64,000 nt of DNA from Leuctra nigra (lineage: Eukaryota; Arthropoda; Insecta; Plecoptera; Leuctridae), in contig OW203764.1 of assembly GCA_934045905.1 (NCBI GenBank), positions 28,508,954 to 28,572,953 of the forward strand. The letters are read 5' to 3'. Positions 36,247-48,197 of the stretch are shown here, in pieces. The translations under genes and the position numbers were made by a program. The notes under the pieces were generated by a model. The model saw only the letters and a program-made list of their open reading frames with translations, was not told where the DNA came from and made no database searches. The number at the start of each line of letters is the position of its first letter. Position 1 is the first letter of the stretch.

Positions 36247-37495
36247 TAAAATACACACCAAATTTTCAACCTTTTTTCACCTCTTTTCTTGACACAGAAA
36301 AGTTATCGTCCCTAAATTTGTCACGTGCATTCTTGAACAAAGCCTTCTCTTTCCCTTCTCCTCAACAACCAAGCAGAACTCTAGATTGATAAATAAGTTC
36401 TCGCCTGAAATATCGTCTCTGTACAAGCTAATATCCGGGAGACATCTTGAACGATAATAACGGTAATAATAAACCAAGAAAGAAACTTGTCTCTTTTTCT
36501 ATTTCCCCATCCCCCCTATTCCATCACCAACCCCCAACCCCATCCTCCCACACCCTCTCAATCTTTCTTTTCTCCCACAGATTTGGTTTTCACCGCTTCA
36601 ATGTGTAAAGAAGAAGAAGAAATGAGGGAGAAGTAAACCCGACGTCTTGCGACGCCTCGGTTCTTGTATTACAATAAATCACATTATCACACTATATATA
36701 CCTAACGTGCGACAATGGTAGATAGAGAGAGCGGATTCTTTACACCAGAGTTGATTATGTTATGGCGTCGGGTTTGGGTAATATGTTCAGCATTTCGGTG
36801 TCATCTCAACCATGTGGGGAAAGCGTAGAACGATGGAGAAAAATCTGTCTATCAATAGAGAAGCAGCTTGTCATTTTCATTTCAATAGGATGTATATTTT
36901 GTCGAGAGGGATTACAATTGAGAGAGTTAGAGAACTTCGTTGATGACAATGCAAGTAAAGGGATTTAGCAAAGACGAGTTATTGTAACCATGGAAACCAA
37001 CGTTACTGCAGTTTCAACGAATTGTTAATTGAAGTTCACTATGTTCATAATCCTTTCAATATTATGAAATTGACCAATGAAGGTGGGCGTTGACTTATGC
37101 CTCGTCTACACGCTGTACTTAAGTATACGAATAAATAGTTAAATATACTTGGTACTTAAGTACAACTCGGGACTCTACAAAAACAAAATTCTTAACTAAC
37201 ACAGTAACCTAGGTTTCATGAAAAATAAAAATATGTGATTCTGACAAATTAAATTCATAATATCAAAATAAATAGCTCACACGTGTTTAACAGTACAGTC
37301 ATTCTATTTTTAATTAAACTCTTATAAATCGTGTTTGATGATATTCTGGACAATTACAGCGATACAACGAAACATAGTATATTTTGACAGAAGTTGCAAA
37401 AGCGTTTTATATGGCAATGCCGTTTGTCAGGGGAGATTTTAGTCAATTTAAAACAATACCTACTTCTCTTAAAGATATCAACATTATTGTATTAA

Positions 37496-38237
37496 GGCCC
37501 GGAATAACCAAAGTTAAATTGTGCTGGATTAAGGGGAGGTATGCACGAAGAATTATTTTTTTTATTATTTTTTTTTATTTTATATTATTTTTCTTTGATA
37601 TTTTTTCTATATGAATAATACAACTTAAATGCAAAATCATTGTTATATACTCTCTAAAAAAATATTTTGAAATTGTCTGCCCAGCTCTCTTCATGAATCT
37701 TATCATGTAAAATTATTATTGTGGAATTTCAATGGTGCGTATCTCAGAACGATACATTCTTAGCTTTGGGACAAGATATTTTCTAAACTATTATAGCTAG
37801 AGTATTGAAATTTTTTGTGTTAATACATGATAGCATAAACAGCAAGATAGACTAGAATGAACTTTCTGGGTGCTATATTTTGTCTTAAATAAAAAAAAAT
37901 AGGGTAAAATAATTTGACAAAAAATATATGATTATTAATACATTCATAATTTTTTTTTTAAAAAAGTGTCATGTTTGAATCTAGTCTATTTTAATATTTA
38001 TATCTGTTGCTATATCATATGAAAATTTCAAATCTCTACCTCAAACCGTTTCCAAGAAAAATTGTCCCAAAATTGTCTAATTTAACATGGCAAATCCTTC
38101 GTGCATACCTCCCCTTAACTAACTTTTGGATTAAATTCAATTGTTTCACTCATTTTGAGGTATCTGATTGGCTGTGCCGCCAAATTAGTCCAATATTTAG
38201 TTAATCCAGCTCAGATTAACTTTGGTTATACCGACCC
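37496..38237. mobile_element. Harbinger-like MITE, split by a piggyBac-like element
   Basis: Ends GGCCCGGAATAACCAAAGTT and, inward from the right, GGGTCGGTATAACCAAAGTT, flanked on both sides by TAA (37493-37495 and 38238-38240). The arms end inward at GCTGGATTAA. The interior is displaced by the insertion at 37533-38114. Confidence 0.7.
37533..38114. mobile_element. piggyBac-like non-autonomous element with TTAA flanks
   Basis: The left end GGGGAGGTATGCACGAAG and the right end CTTCGTGCATACCTCCCC form a perfect inverted repeat of 18 bp, extending to 22 bp with one mismatch. TTAA lies immediately outside each end (37529-37532 and 38115-38118), the piggyBac target duplication. The 582-bp interior is AT-rich and non-coding. 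Confidence 0.75.
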
Positions 38238-38649
38238 TAATGGCATGTGTACATTTTGTCGGCCATTTTTGTTTATGAAACATCTGAACTGTGTTGATGA
38301 CGTCGTAAGGGGGTGGGGGGGGGGAGAATATCTACATTGGTCAATTAGCTCAGTGTATTTTTTTATTACTTTTAAGTTTCAATGTCGGATTTGTCGGATT
38401 TTAATTTTTCATATAAAAAATATTAGTTATGTATTTGCTAACTTTGTTGTTAAATTTTAACTTCAACCTGATAACCTCAACATCCACAGCTGTATTATTG
38501 CATTTTTAGACTAAATAAATAAGGCTATTAAAATACTGGTAGGTATTGAAAGATCATTCGTATAGGTAGGTACTCGTAATTATCTCTACAAAAAGTTCAA
38601 CACAAGATCCAATTAAAGAAAATCTCTAACTCTAGTTGACTCGAATGAT

Positions 38650-38970
38650 GATAAAAATGACGATAAAGACAGATTTGAATGGAACGTTGGATGGAGGCGG
38701 GCGTCGTCTAATAGTAGGGAACCTTCCTATCATTTTCTCTTGACTGAGGAAACCGCATGAAACAAACTCAGACCGAGGTCTATCGTGAAATCAGACGCAT
38801 CAGACACACAGAGCGTTTTCCTAGGGTTGGATTATGTTTGTGAGATGATACTGATGAAGAATAGGAAGGAGGCAGTCATGGCTAATTAGTAGGGAACCTA
38901 CCCAACATTTGCCTCGCGACTGAGGGGAACTACAAATAACATTGCAGTCATAAAGGACGGATTTTAGAAA
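38650..38970 (-). repeat. SINE-1 body fragments, two in series
   Basis: Two minus-strand pieces (about 38680-38770 and 38860-38970) share the SINE-1 body words GGAGGC.GTCGT or GGAGGCAGTCATGG and AGTAGGGAACCT. Between them, at about 38810, is GAGCGTTTTCCTAG, a stray family Y 3' tip. The tRNA-like head is missing. Confidence 0.5.
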
Positions 38971-38980
38971 AGTTCAATTG

Positions 38981-40083
38981 TCAAGCGAGCGTAGCGAGCG
39001 CCTCCACTTGAAACTTATGGCTCGAATCTCTGTTTTTTTTGTGTGTGTATTTGTGCATTTGGCGTCTCCTGCCAAACGAAGTAATGGATCAGGCCAATTT
39101 TTTCACACAACTTAAATTACTATTCTCGTTATGGTCAAAATGATTTTCAGCAAGTTCGCTCCATTGGTTGCATCGGAAACTTGATGTGTAGTTATAGTTA
39201 GCTTGGCAATGGGGATGAAGGAAACTCTGTGTATATAACTGCAATAGTTTGACCGATCATCACCAAATTTTGCAAGGTCATGTCTACCAGCATTATAAGT
39301 GATTTTTTACAAATCTGTAATGAGCTTCAAGAGTAATAGACATTTTACTGACATTTGTATACTTAGGTAATTTAAAACGGCCTATAGCCACACCACCATT
39401 TGATCTATCAAATGGTCTTCGATTAATCTGATCAATCAAACTCATATTTTGCATGGTCGTTCAGACCAACATTGTCTCTTATTTTACAAATTTTCAGCCC
39501 TACCAGTCAAGAACATAGATGCACTTATTGACAGTTTCAATAACTGTCAGAAATGACATTTCAAAACAGAAATTCCACTGCATTCTGGGTTGCTCTATGT
39601 AGCAAAGCAAAGTTTATAGATGGCTTTTCTCAATATCAAGTAAGACAGATTCTTTTCTTAGTTGATCATATTGCAATACATAATGTAGTCAAAATGTAAT
39701 GTAGGTATTTCATATACATAGGTATAGGTAAACCTTATCTAAAATAATTTATTTTACGATATGGATTGTGTTTCACAGTTATGAAAACAACGTTTTGACT
39801 AGATAGCATAATATTTTACACATTTCCAGCCCAATCGGTCAAGAATTTACAGACTTATTTCTGTTTTAAGTGTTTGAATATCTGTCCAAAGAGATTGATG
39901 GAAAAATATCAGTACAATAATCTGTTATTTAATTGATCCAGAGTGTTTATGAAAAGTTGCAAGGAAAATTGGTAATAAATAATGTATAGTTAGTTATCTT
40001 TGATTGAATGGATCGTGCTTGATTGACGATGTCGTGCGTGTCGGTGCTCGCTCATCAACGCGTTACACCGAGCGTTTTCCTAG
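38981..40083 (+). mobile_element. Helitron-like family Y, copy Y4
   Basis: Plus strand: 5' end TCAAGCGAGCGTAGCGAGCG at 38981. The 3' end has the hairpin stem CGCTCA/CGAGCG around the palindrome AACGCGTT, then TTTTCCTAG ending at 40083, followed by T. A paralogous unoccupied site exists at 58841-58856: left flank TTTAGAAATGTTCAATAG, right flank TGTAGCGTC, matching both sides of this copy. Length 1103 bp, no transposition ORF. Confidence 0.7.
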
Positions 40084-40878
40084 TGTAGCGTCAATGACTG
40101 GACAAAATTTCAGTTCAAAAGCCACTGCACAATTCAAGAAACACGACTACGTGAACGAGATAAAATTCAGCAAATTTGAACTTTATAAATAAAAAATTAG
40201 TATGCATCAGTTTGGTCAAAGTTAAGTACTACATTGGATATAGAAAGTGAATAAAATTAGAAACTTAGCTACTTACAACCTTGCTCCAATAAATGGCCTG
40301 TTTCGTAATGTTAGGTACTATGTCTTGTCAAATCCAATGGAAACCATAATTTCACTTTGTTTTGAACAAGAACACCACATAGTTTTCATGATTCTGTCAC
40401 ATTTTCACTTCATTTAGTATATTAAAACCAGAACACAGTACACTTTTATGACGTTTTTAGTTAATAAACACTCATCTTTTAGTGAAAATTCGAGTTAAAT
40501 GTAAATGAAAACACTTATGACAGTCTGCTTTGTTTATATCGGCCATCTTGGCCATCGGCCTGGTGGTTGTCAGTCAGCTGAACATTCAGTAAACGACAGT
40601 CATAAAGGAGGCAGTGAAATCGGAACGCCGCGCGACAATGAGTGGATGAGACGGTCGTCATACCCGCGGACACCCGCGCGAAGTTGTCTTATGGAGAATT
40701 TAGCATTGACGATCGAACATGGTACTACTCTTTCAGAAAACATCAGTTTTATGAAATATGTACTACTCTTCCAGATACCATCAGACTTCGAGCGGCAATT
40801 TTGAAATTTGGAATAATTTTATAAATCCCATAAATTTACACTACGAAAACTACACGAAGTGAATGCGTTGATATTGAT
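40084..40878. other. Intergenic segment
   Basis: The first 100 bases are the flank of Y4, also found after 58849. A GC-rich patch near 40615-40680 has an open frame of 99 codons (40505-40804) with no recognisable domain, so no gene is called. Confidence 0.35.
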
Positions 40879-41260
40879 AAGCGATCACCCGAATTATCAG
40901 CCTCTCCTTTTGGCTCTTATGGCACGGATATCTGTTTTTGTTTGTTTGTTCGTGTGTTTGTTTGTTTGTTTGTTTTCCTGTTAATGCCGGTATTCAGGTC
41001 ACACCGTTTCCCCGATGGAGTTTAAATTTTGCACACATTTTAGAACCAACTCAGCGGCTTGCAGACTGAAAATATTTTGAAATCCGTTGATTGGTTCAAG
41101 TTAAAAAAAATCTTCTGATTGGTTGCTCCGATCAATATTACATTTTGCAATGTAATTTTTTAAAATTTTACAAGGTTTCAGTTTTACAAGTTTACAAGGT
41201 ACGAGATGTTTCACGTTTCGGTGCTCGCTTATCAAAGCGTTTCACTGAGCGTTTTCGTAG
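40879..41260 (+). mobile_element. Helitron-like family Y, degenerate short copy Y5
   Basis: It ends with the family hairpin in altered form (CGCTTATCAAAGCG, CACTGAGCGTTTTCGTAG), followed by T. Interior words CCGATGGAG and ATTGGTTCAAGTTAAAA match the family. A (TTTG)n run lies at 40937-40975. Confidence 0.5.
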
Positions 41261-42112
41261 TAAAATAAATTGCATATTGCCGTATCTTAGTTCTGCCCCC
41301 TCAGGGGCCAAGGGCCCCTGGCATTAATTGCCGGCCCATACACCCGGTAGTTACGCCACTGGTAGCATACTGTCAAGACTTGTATCTAGATTGATCTATA
41401 GTTCTTTTTAACTAAATCATCTGATAATTGAAAAGTAAACTGTGACATTTTGCAAGGTGATCAAGATCAACTAATTTATATACTTTACAAATTTTCAGCG
41501 AAATTGTTCAAGGATTTGTCACACTTGCTCCATCGAGAAATTGCACCTTGATCACTTACAGAAGAATTGAAGAATATTTTTCTTTACAAGAGAATATCTT
41601 ATTTGGAAATCTTTGTTTTCCACAAATATTAAACAGCAAAAATCATTTTGCATGCAATACAAAGTATCGCTCATCAAAAACTTACAAAATAAACGTTTCC
41701 TACAGTATGTACTTTAAGATTGGCATTGATATCGTGTAACTATGCTAGAAAATATCTTCTAAGTTGGACTGCTAAATTAAACTTCTGCAACTAACTTTAA
41801 AGCACATCTTGACATCATTGTTCTGCGGCTTAAATTCTGTCTGCTAGATCTAAAGAGATAGTCAACTACTTGAGTTGGGATTAGAGAAGCGTCTTCCGAT
41901 ATGATATTGCATTTTGTTCCATTGTTTGTTGAGACACAAAGCCCTGGAGCTAAGCTGCGTGGTCTCTCCGTTAGGCTCAATAGTTGAGCTAAGTTTCACG
42001 AGTTGACCACAAAAAGAGAGCTGCGTGCTCACAGCGATGTCGACTTGAATTCAACAACTTTGTAAGACTGGCATTGTGATGAAAAATGAAAATAACTGAA
42101 AACGGTATTTAT

Positions 42113-42395
42113 ATTTTTTTAGTGGGGTTTAACGTCGCACTGTTCTGCAGCGAGCTAATGGCGACGGATGAATGACTATGATGATGATTGGGAGATGACT
42201 TGGTAAAGAATAGGTAAGGGTGGACCCTGGGAAGGAGGCGGTCGTGGCCTATTAGATGGGTACCTTCCCAGCATTTGCCGCTCAACTGGGGGAATACCAC
42301 GAAAAACCTCAGTCAGGAAGGACGGCCGCTGGAATCGAACCCGGGCCTCCGGAATACAAGTTCAGAGCGTTACCACTCAGCCATACCTGTTCATA
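42113..42395 (-). repeat. SINE-1, nearly full-length tRNA-derived copy
   Basis: Minus strand: a head with A box (TGGCTGAGTGGTAACGC) and B box (GGTTCGATTCC), then a body with GGGAAGGTACC, GGCCACGACCGCCTCC and the tail CGACGTTAAACCCC followed by A-rich sequence. Related copies are at 47915, 61581 and 63423. It is a Pol III-derived retroposon, not a tRNA gene, because the aminoacyl stem is not closed. Confidence 0.75.
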
Positions 42396-42977
42396 CCATG
42401 TTTGTATTATATCATGGGAAAACGCTCAGTGAACGCGTGCACCTAGTTAAGCATAGCAAAAGACGATCCAAGAAATCGATACAAAATGTCTACCTACTAC
42501 ATTTAATTTTTCATTGCTACATTAAAATCTATACTCTAGGAGTACATAAAGCAAGCCAGATCATGCTACATTTCGATAACTCACTTTTGACAGCTATTTA
42601 AAAAACTTAAAATGTCAAACGAATGAAAGATCTTGACCTACCTATTGGACTAAAATTAAAATTAAATAATTAATGCTCTCTATGACCATCAAGTCAACAG
42701 TGATGGAGAAGTTTTTTTTTACATATTTTTAACCAAACAGAGGATTTAACTGAAATTTTGATAAAAAATATTGTGAAATAGGTCAATTGAAATCGTCTAC
42801 ATTTCTGCTAAATAAGGCTAGACACGACACTTTTTGGACTTGACACTTGTAGTGAAAATAGACGAAGCGTCCACTGAGCATCATATCGTCATTGGTCCCC
42901 ATCACGTAGTTCTGATCCTCCATGACACCTTCTTGTGAAGTGAGCGAGCACGGGAGATCGCAGGCTGACGTCTGGCG

Positions 42978-45503
42978 CTGTTGCCGCCATGCACTGCCAG
43001 AGACAGTCGTAGAAGTGGCTGTTGCCGCCGTGCACTGCCAGAGACAACCGTAGAAGTGGCTGTTGCCGCCATGCACTGCCAGAGACAGCCGTAGAAGTGG
43101 CTGTTGCCGCCATGCACTGCCAGAGACAGCCGTAGAAGTGGCTGTTGCCGCCATGCACTGCCAGAGACAGCCGTAGAAGTGGCTGTTGCCGCCATGCACT
43201 GCCAGAGACAGCCGTAGAAGTGGCTGTTGCCGCCATGCACTGCCAGAGACAGCCGTAGAAGTGGCTGTTGCCGCCATGCACTGCCAGAGACAGCCGTAGA
43301 AGTGGCTGTTGCCGCCATGCACTGCCAGAGACAGCCGTAGAAGTGGCTGTTGCCGCCATGCACTGCCAGAGACAGCCGTAGAAGTGGCTGTTGCCGCCAT
43401 GCACTGCCAGAGACAGCCGTAGAAGTGGCTGTTGCCGCCATGCACTGCCAGAGACAACCGTAGAAGTGGCTGTTGCCGCCATGCACTGCCAGAGACAGCC
43501 GTAGAAGTGGCTGTTGCTGCCATGCACTGCCAGAGACAGCCGTAGAAGTGGCTGTTGCCGCCATGCACTGCCAGAGACAGCCGTAGAAGTGGCTGTTGCC
43601 GCCTTGCACTGCCAGAGACAGCCGTAGAAGTGGCTGTTGCGCCATGCACTGCCAGAGACAGCCGTAGAAGTGGCTGTTGCCGCCATGCACTGCCAGAGAC
43701 AGCCGTAGAAGTGGCTGTTGCCGCCATGCAGTACCAGAGACAGCCGTAGAAGTGGCTGTTGCCGCCATGCAGTGCCAGAGACAGCCGTAGAAGTGGCTGT
43801 TGCCGCCATGCACTGCCAGAGACAGCCGTAGAAGTGGCTGTTGCCGCCATGCACTGCCAGGACAGCCGTAGAAGTGGCTGTTGCCGCCATGCACTGCCAG
43901 AGACAGCCGTAGAAGTAACTGTTGCCGCCATGCACTGCCAGAGACAGCCGTAGAAGTGGCTGTTGCCGCCATGCACTGCCAGAGACAGCCGTAGAAGTTT
44001 GCCGCCATGCACTGCCAGAGACAGTCGTAGAAGTTTGCCGCCATGCACTGCCAGAGACAGTCGTAGAAGTTGCTGTTGCTGCCATGCACTGCCAGAGACA
44101 GCCGTAGAAGGGGCTGTTTGCCGCCATACACTGCCAGAGACAGCCGTAGAAGTGGCTGTTGCCGCCATGCACTGCCAGAGACAGTCGTAGAAGTGGCTGT
44201 TGCCGCCGTGCACTGCCAGAGACAGCCGTAGAAGTGGCTGTTGCCGCCATGCACTGCCAGAGACAGCCGTAGAAGTGGCTGTTGCCGCCATGCACTGCCA
44301 GAGACAGCCGTAGAAGTGGCTGTTGCCGCCATGCACTGCCAGAGACAGCCGTAGAAGTGGCTGTTGCCGCCATGCACTGCCAGAGACAGCCGTAGAAGTG
44401 ACTGTTGCCGCCATGCACTGCCAGAGACAGCCGTAGAAGAGGCTGTGGCCGCCATGCACTGCCAGAGACAGCCGTAGAAGTGGCTGTTGCCGCCATGCAC
44501 TGCCAGAGACAGCCGTAGAAGTGGCTGTTGCTGCCATGCACTGCCAGAGACAGCCGTAGAAGTGGCTGTTGCCGCCATGCAATGCCAGAGACAGCCGTTG
44601 AAGTGGCTGTTGCCGCCATGCACTGCCAGAGACAGCCGTAGAAGTGGCTGTTGCCGCCATGCACTGCCAGAGACAGCCGTAGAAGTGGCTGTTGCCGCCA
44701 TGCACTGCCAGAGACAGCCGTAGAAGGTTGCCGCCATGCACTGCCAGAGACAGTCGTAGAAGTGGCTGTTGCCGCCATGCACTGCCAGAGACAGCCGTAG
44801 AAGTGGCTGTTGCCGCCATGCACTGCCAGAGACAGCCGTAGAAGTGGCTGTTTCCGCCATGCACTGCCAGAGACAGCCGTAGAAGTGGCTGTTGCCGCCA
44901 TGCACTGCCAGAGACAGTCGTAGAAGTGGCTGTTGCCGGCATGCACTGCCAGAGACAGCCGTAGAAGTGGCTGTTTGCCACCATGCAGTGCCAGAGACAG
45001 CCGTAGAAGGTTGCCCCTATGCACTGCCAGAGACAGCCGTAGAAGTGGCTGTTGCCGCCATGCACTGCCAGAGACAGCCGTAGAAGGTTGCCGCCATGCA
45101 CTGCCAGAGACAGTCGTAGAAGTGGCTGTTGCCGCCGTGCACTGCCAGAGACAGCCGTAGAAGTGGCTGTTGCCGCCATGCACTGCCAGAGACAGTCGTA
45201 GAAGTGGCTGTTGCCGCCGTGCACTGCCAGAGACAACCGTAGAAGTGGCTGTTGCCGCCATGCACTGCCAGAGACAGTCGTAGAAGTGGCATGTTGCCGC
45301 CATGCACTGCCAGAGACAGCCGTATAAGTGGCTGTTGCCGCCATGCACTGCCAGAGGCAGCCGTAGAAGTAGCTGTTGCCGCCATGCACTGCCAGAGACA
45401 GCCGTAGAAGTGGCTGTTGCCGCCATGCACTGCCAGAGACAGCCGTAGAAGTGGCTGTTGCCGCCATGCACTGCCAGAGACAGCCGTAGAAGTGGCTGTT
45501 GCC
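42978..45503. repeat. 41-bp satellite array, about 62 units
   Basis: Unit on the plus strand: GTGGCTGTTGCCGCCATGCA then CTGCCAGAGACAGCCGTAGAA. Most units are identical or differ by one base. A few are about 7 bp short (near 44000, 44030, 44725 and 45085), and one lacks a base near 43640. The minus-strand unit has no stop triplet in any phase and 41 is not a multiple of three, so all three minus frames stay open for hundreds of codons. These are artefacts of composition, not genes. No homology to a protein family, start context or flanking splice sites supports coding. Confidence 0.95.
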
Positions 45504-47183
45504 GGCGCCTCGCACACTTGCTCCAGAAGCACGTTCGTCCAGGAAGATTCAGTTACACGCTCAATTACTCGACAAATACACGAGGTCAATTGAACCTAGA
45601 GAATAGAGATTTGAGTCAGAATGAATTCTATTAGATGCTCGCTAAGCTTGCAAAATTATTATAGGTGGATGATAAACAGAAATACTATGTTTATTAACAC
45701 ACACTGCAATTCAATAATGGTTTCCATAAGGACACACTAGAGCAGAAATTGAAATATTAATATATCTTAAGAATCACTAATACGTCACAGATTTTGTTAA
45801 ATATTCACTCTAGACAAGTCAAAGTTACGATAAAGCACAATGATATGAAGAAATAAAGAGATCAAGCAAAGAACCACCTGTTGATATCAATTTAATAATA
45901 AGAACTGCAACAATACATCAACAATGTTGTGTTTTTCCTAAAAAAAAAACCCAAGAATACAACTACAACAGTGTGCTTATCCCAATTATTAAACTTAGTA
46001 TCCAAGACAACCACATTGTGGACCACATTGCTCTTTCAAATCATTTAGTTCGCTTCAGTTTTCTTTCCTCTCCAGATTATAAAATTTACTTTAGTCGATA
46101 TTTTCTTTTGAATGGACACCAAAATGTTAAGACATCTAAAGAAACATTACACCAACAGTTGTTTAATGTGAATTTGATTCCAATATTAAATAACTGTTTC
46201 TGAAATGTTACAAGATGAAAACACATTGAGTTGTTCCATGCAAAATGAATATCTATACTGCATGATTTATATTGGTGAAACTTTGAGTGTGATTTGAACG
46301 CAAGAATAATCCTGGAACGTGACTGAAGATGAGAGGAGCTGCGAGATCTCTCACTGACATATTCGATACGTTCGCATCAGGAACAAGCGTAGAAGATGTC
46401 AGGCAGTTGCTTAAACATGATCCAGCCCAACGAGCAGCAAACAGGAGCAATACAAGTACCTCATCATTATTTACTACTCGCTTACTGGCCTTACCTAATA
46501 TGGCACATTTTGATAGCACAGTGCTACTTAGAACCGTGCTACTTGTAGCACCGACCTTGAACTCAGCACCATCGTAGCACCAACATTTGGCGATATTATT
46601 AGGTAAAGCTAATGTTCACTAGATCAGTCCAATTGAATTTTATTAGCTGATCCTCTACCTTTGCTTCATGCCTTATTAAAAAGTCATCAGTTTTCTAAAC
46701 TATTAAAAAGCTATTAGTTTCCCCCCTCTCAACTTATTTTAAGGTGCTTAGCCGTTGGAGCAAATTGAGAGAGATAAAGTATTTCATAAGAGGGTGTAAC
46801 TTTGATGGGATGTTCACATGATCAGTTTGATTGTATATTAGTAGAAAGAACAATCGGATATGATTGGAGATGGAGACCAAAACACTTGAACCAATTGATC
46901 TCAAACGTTACAAGCGTATTGTTCAAGGTTAAACTTAGGGTTGGTTTTGGCACATTTTATAAATTAATTATTATGCGGCACCCAGCGAGAAAAAAATAGC
47001 TTATTTTTACCAAAAATCTATAAAATATTAGTAATTCTCTACCTGGCAAAGCAAAAAATTAAATATGTACCTACCACGTCAAACCCTAAGTTTGTCTTAT
47101 CCATGATTAAAAATTCAAATAATTTATTCCGGACATTTCGTCTTTAAAAAAGTGTTGCAGTGCAACAACCAGTCAGTGTCTTG

Positions 47184-47337
47184 TATGGCCAGTAGGAAGG
47201 AGGCGATCATGGCCTTCTAGTTGGGAACCTTCCCAGAGAAGACTACGAACAATTCTCCGTCGTGAATGATGGGGATTGAACCCAGCACCTTCGCAGTGCA
47301 TGTGCCGAGTATTAACATTGCCAGCTCAACAATGCCT
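47184..47337 (-). repeat. SINE-2 (tRNA-derived) in copy A
   Basis: Minus strand: GAGCTGGCAATGTTAATAC, then a B box in GGTGCTGGGTTCAATCCCC, then a body sharing GGGAAGGTTCCC and GATCGCCTCCTTCC with SINE-1. It is shared by all paralogous units (49701-49872, 60850-61003), so it predates their duplication. Copy A and copy C have a small deletion after TTCCCAGAG relative to B. Confidence 0.6.
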
Positions 47338-47642
47338 TGACGCAAGTTTAAGAACCACAGGATTCTATTTAATTGTTCTAGAGACTATTTAGTCAACAAT
47401 GTACCTGAACCAGTCTTCGTGGTTTATTAAGATGAGAATAACAGCGAATGCAGCTGTCAATCTAAACGCAGTATGTACCCTGATACGTAGCAGTGAAATC
47501 TTTAAACGAAACAACTTAGGTATTTGATTATTCCCATATTGAGTAACTTAAAAAGCACCTGGAACTGTCCTTCCCATGAAATCGAACAACAAATCTACAT
47601 CCAAGCAATATTGAATGGACTTTATGTGTAATGGAATGAAAA

Positions 47643-47795
47643 CTAGGAAAACGCTCTGTGTAACGCGTTGATGAGCGAGCACGGACACGCGTAACATCGC
47701 CAATCAAACACGATCCATTGGGCATTGAATCAAAGATAAATAGCTGCATCATTACTGATTTTCATTGCAACTTTACAAACACTCTGGAACAATTG
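47643..47795 (-). mobile_element. Family Y 3' terminal fragment in copy A
   Basis: On the plus strand it starts CTAGGAAAACGCTC, then AACGCGTTGATGAGCGAGC, and matches the last 150 bp of Y4, including CACGATCCATT and ACACTCTGGA. An identical fragment is in copy C at 61309. Confidence 0.65.
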
Positions 47796-47914
47796 AGATG
47801 CGAGTCGGAATGATTTGTATTTGATGCTCGCTAAGCTTGCGAATTATTATAGGTGGATGATAAGAAGAAATACTATGTTTATTAACACACACTGCAATTC
47901 AATAATGGTTGACA

Positions 47915-48197
47915 CGGAACAGGTTGGCTGAGTGGTAACGCTCTGAACTTGTATTCTGGAGGCCCGGGTTCGATTCCCGCGGCCTTCCTTCCTGATTGGG
48001 GGTTTTTCGTGGTATTCCCTCAGTCGACAGGCAAATGCTGGGAAGGTACCCTACTAATAGGCCACGACCGCCTCCTTTCCACCTACCATCTTTACCTATT
48101 CTTCACCATCATTTCCCAATCATCATCATAATCATTCATCCGTCGCCATTAGCCTCGCTGCAGAAAAGTGCGACGTTCAGCCCCAGACAAAAAAGAG
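47915..48197 (+). repeat. SINE-1, full copy in unit B, with target duplication
   Basis: Head with GTTGGCTGAGTGGTAACGC (A box) and GGGTTCGATTCCCG (B box), body as at 42113, A-rich tail. TGGTTGACA flanks both sides (47906-47914 and 48198-48206). Unit A lacks the insertion. Confidence 0.8.

Larger units (their letters stand above)
45636..47825. repeat. 2.2-kb tandem unit, copy A
   Basis: It starts at TGCTCGCTAAGCTTGCAAAA and recurs as copy B from 47826 (offset 2190). It carries a SINE-2 (47184-47337) and a family Y 3' tip (47643-47795). Two short ORFs (45973-46203 and 46329-46577) recur in copy C, but the second is frameshifted in B, which argues against coding. Confidence 0.8.

Noticed and set aside
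36560..36640. Acceptor-like TTTTCTCCCACAG followed by a short acidic frame
   Set aside because: The frame closes after a few residues and no partner exon was found.
42783..45589. Very long minus-strand open frames (up to 910 codons)
   Set aside because: They are translations of the 41-bp satellite in three phases; openness follows from the unit lacking stop triplets, and all frames give the same super-repeat.
45973..46203. 76-codon plus-strand frame repeated at 59636
   Set aside because: Preserved only because the duplication is recent; no ATG-led equivalent is evident in units B or D.
46329..46577. 82-codon plus-strand frame repeated at 59992
   Set aside because: Copied with the segmental duplication; frameshifted in unit B, so not under coding constraint.
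47915..48000. tRNA-like sequence with A and B boxes
   Set aside because: It continues into a conserved body with A-rich tail and target duplication, repeated elsewhere, and the acceptor stem does not close: a SINE, not a tRNA gene.
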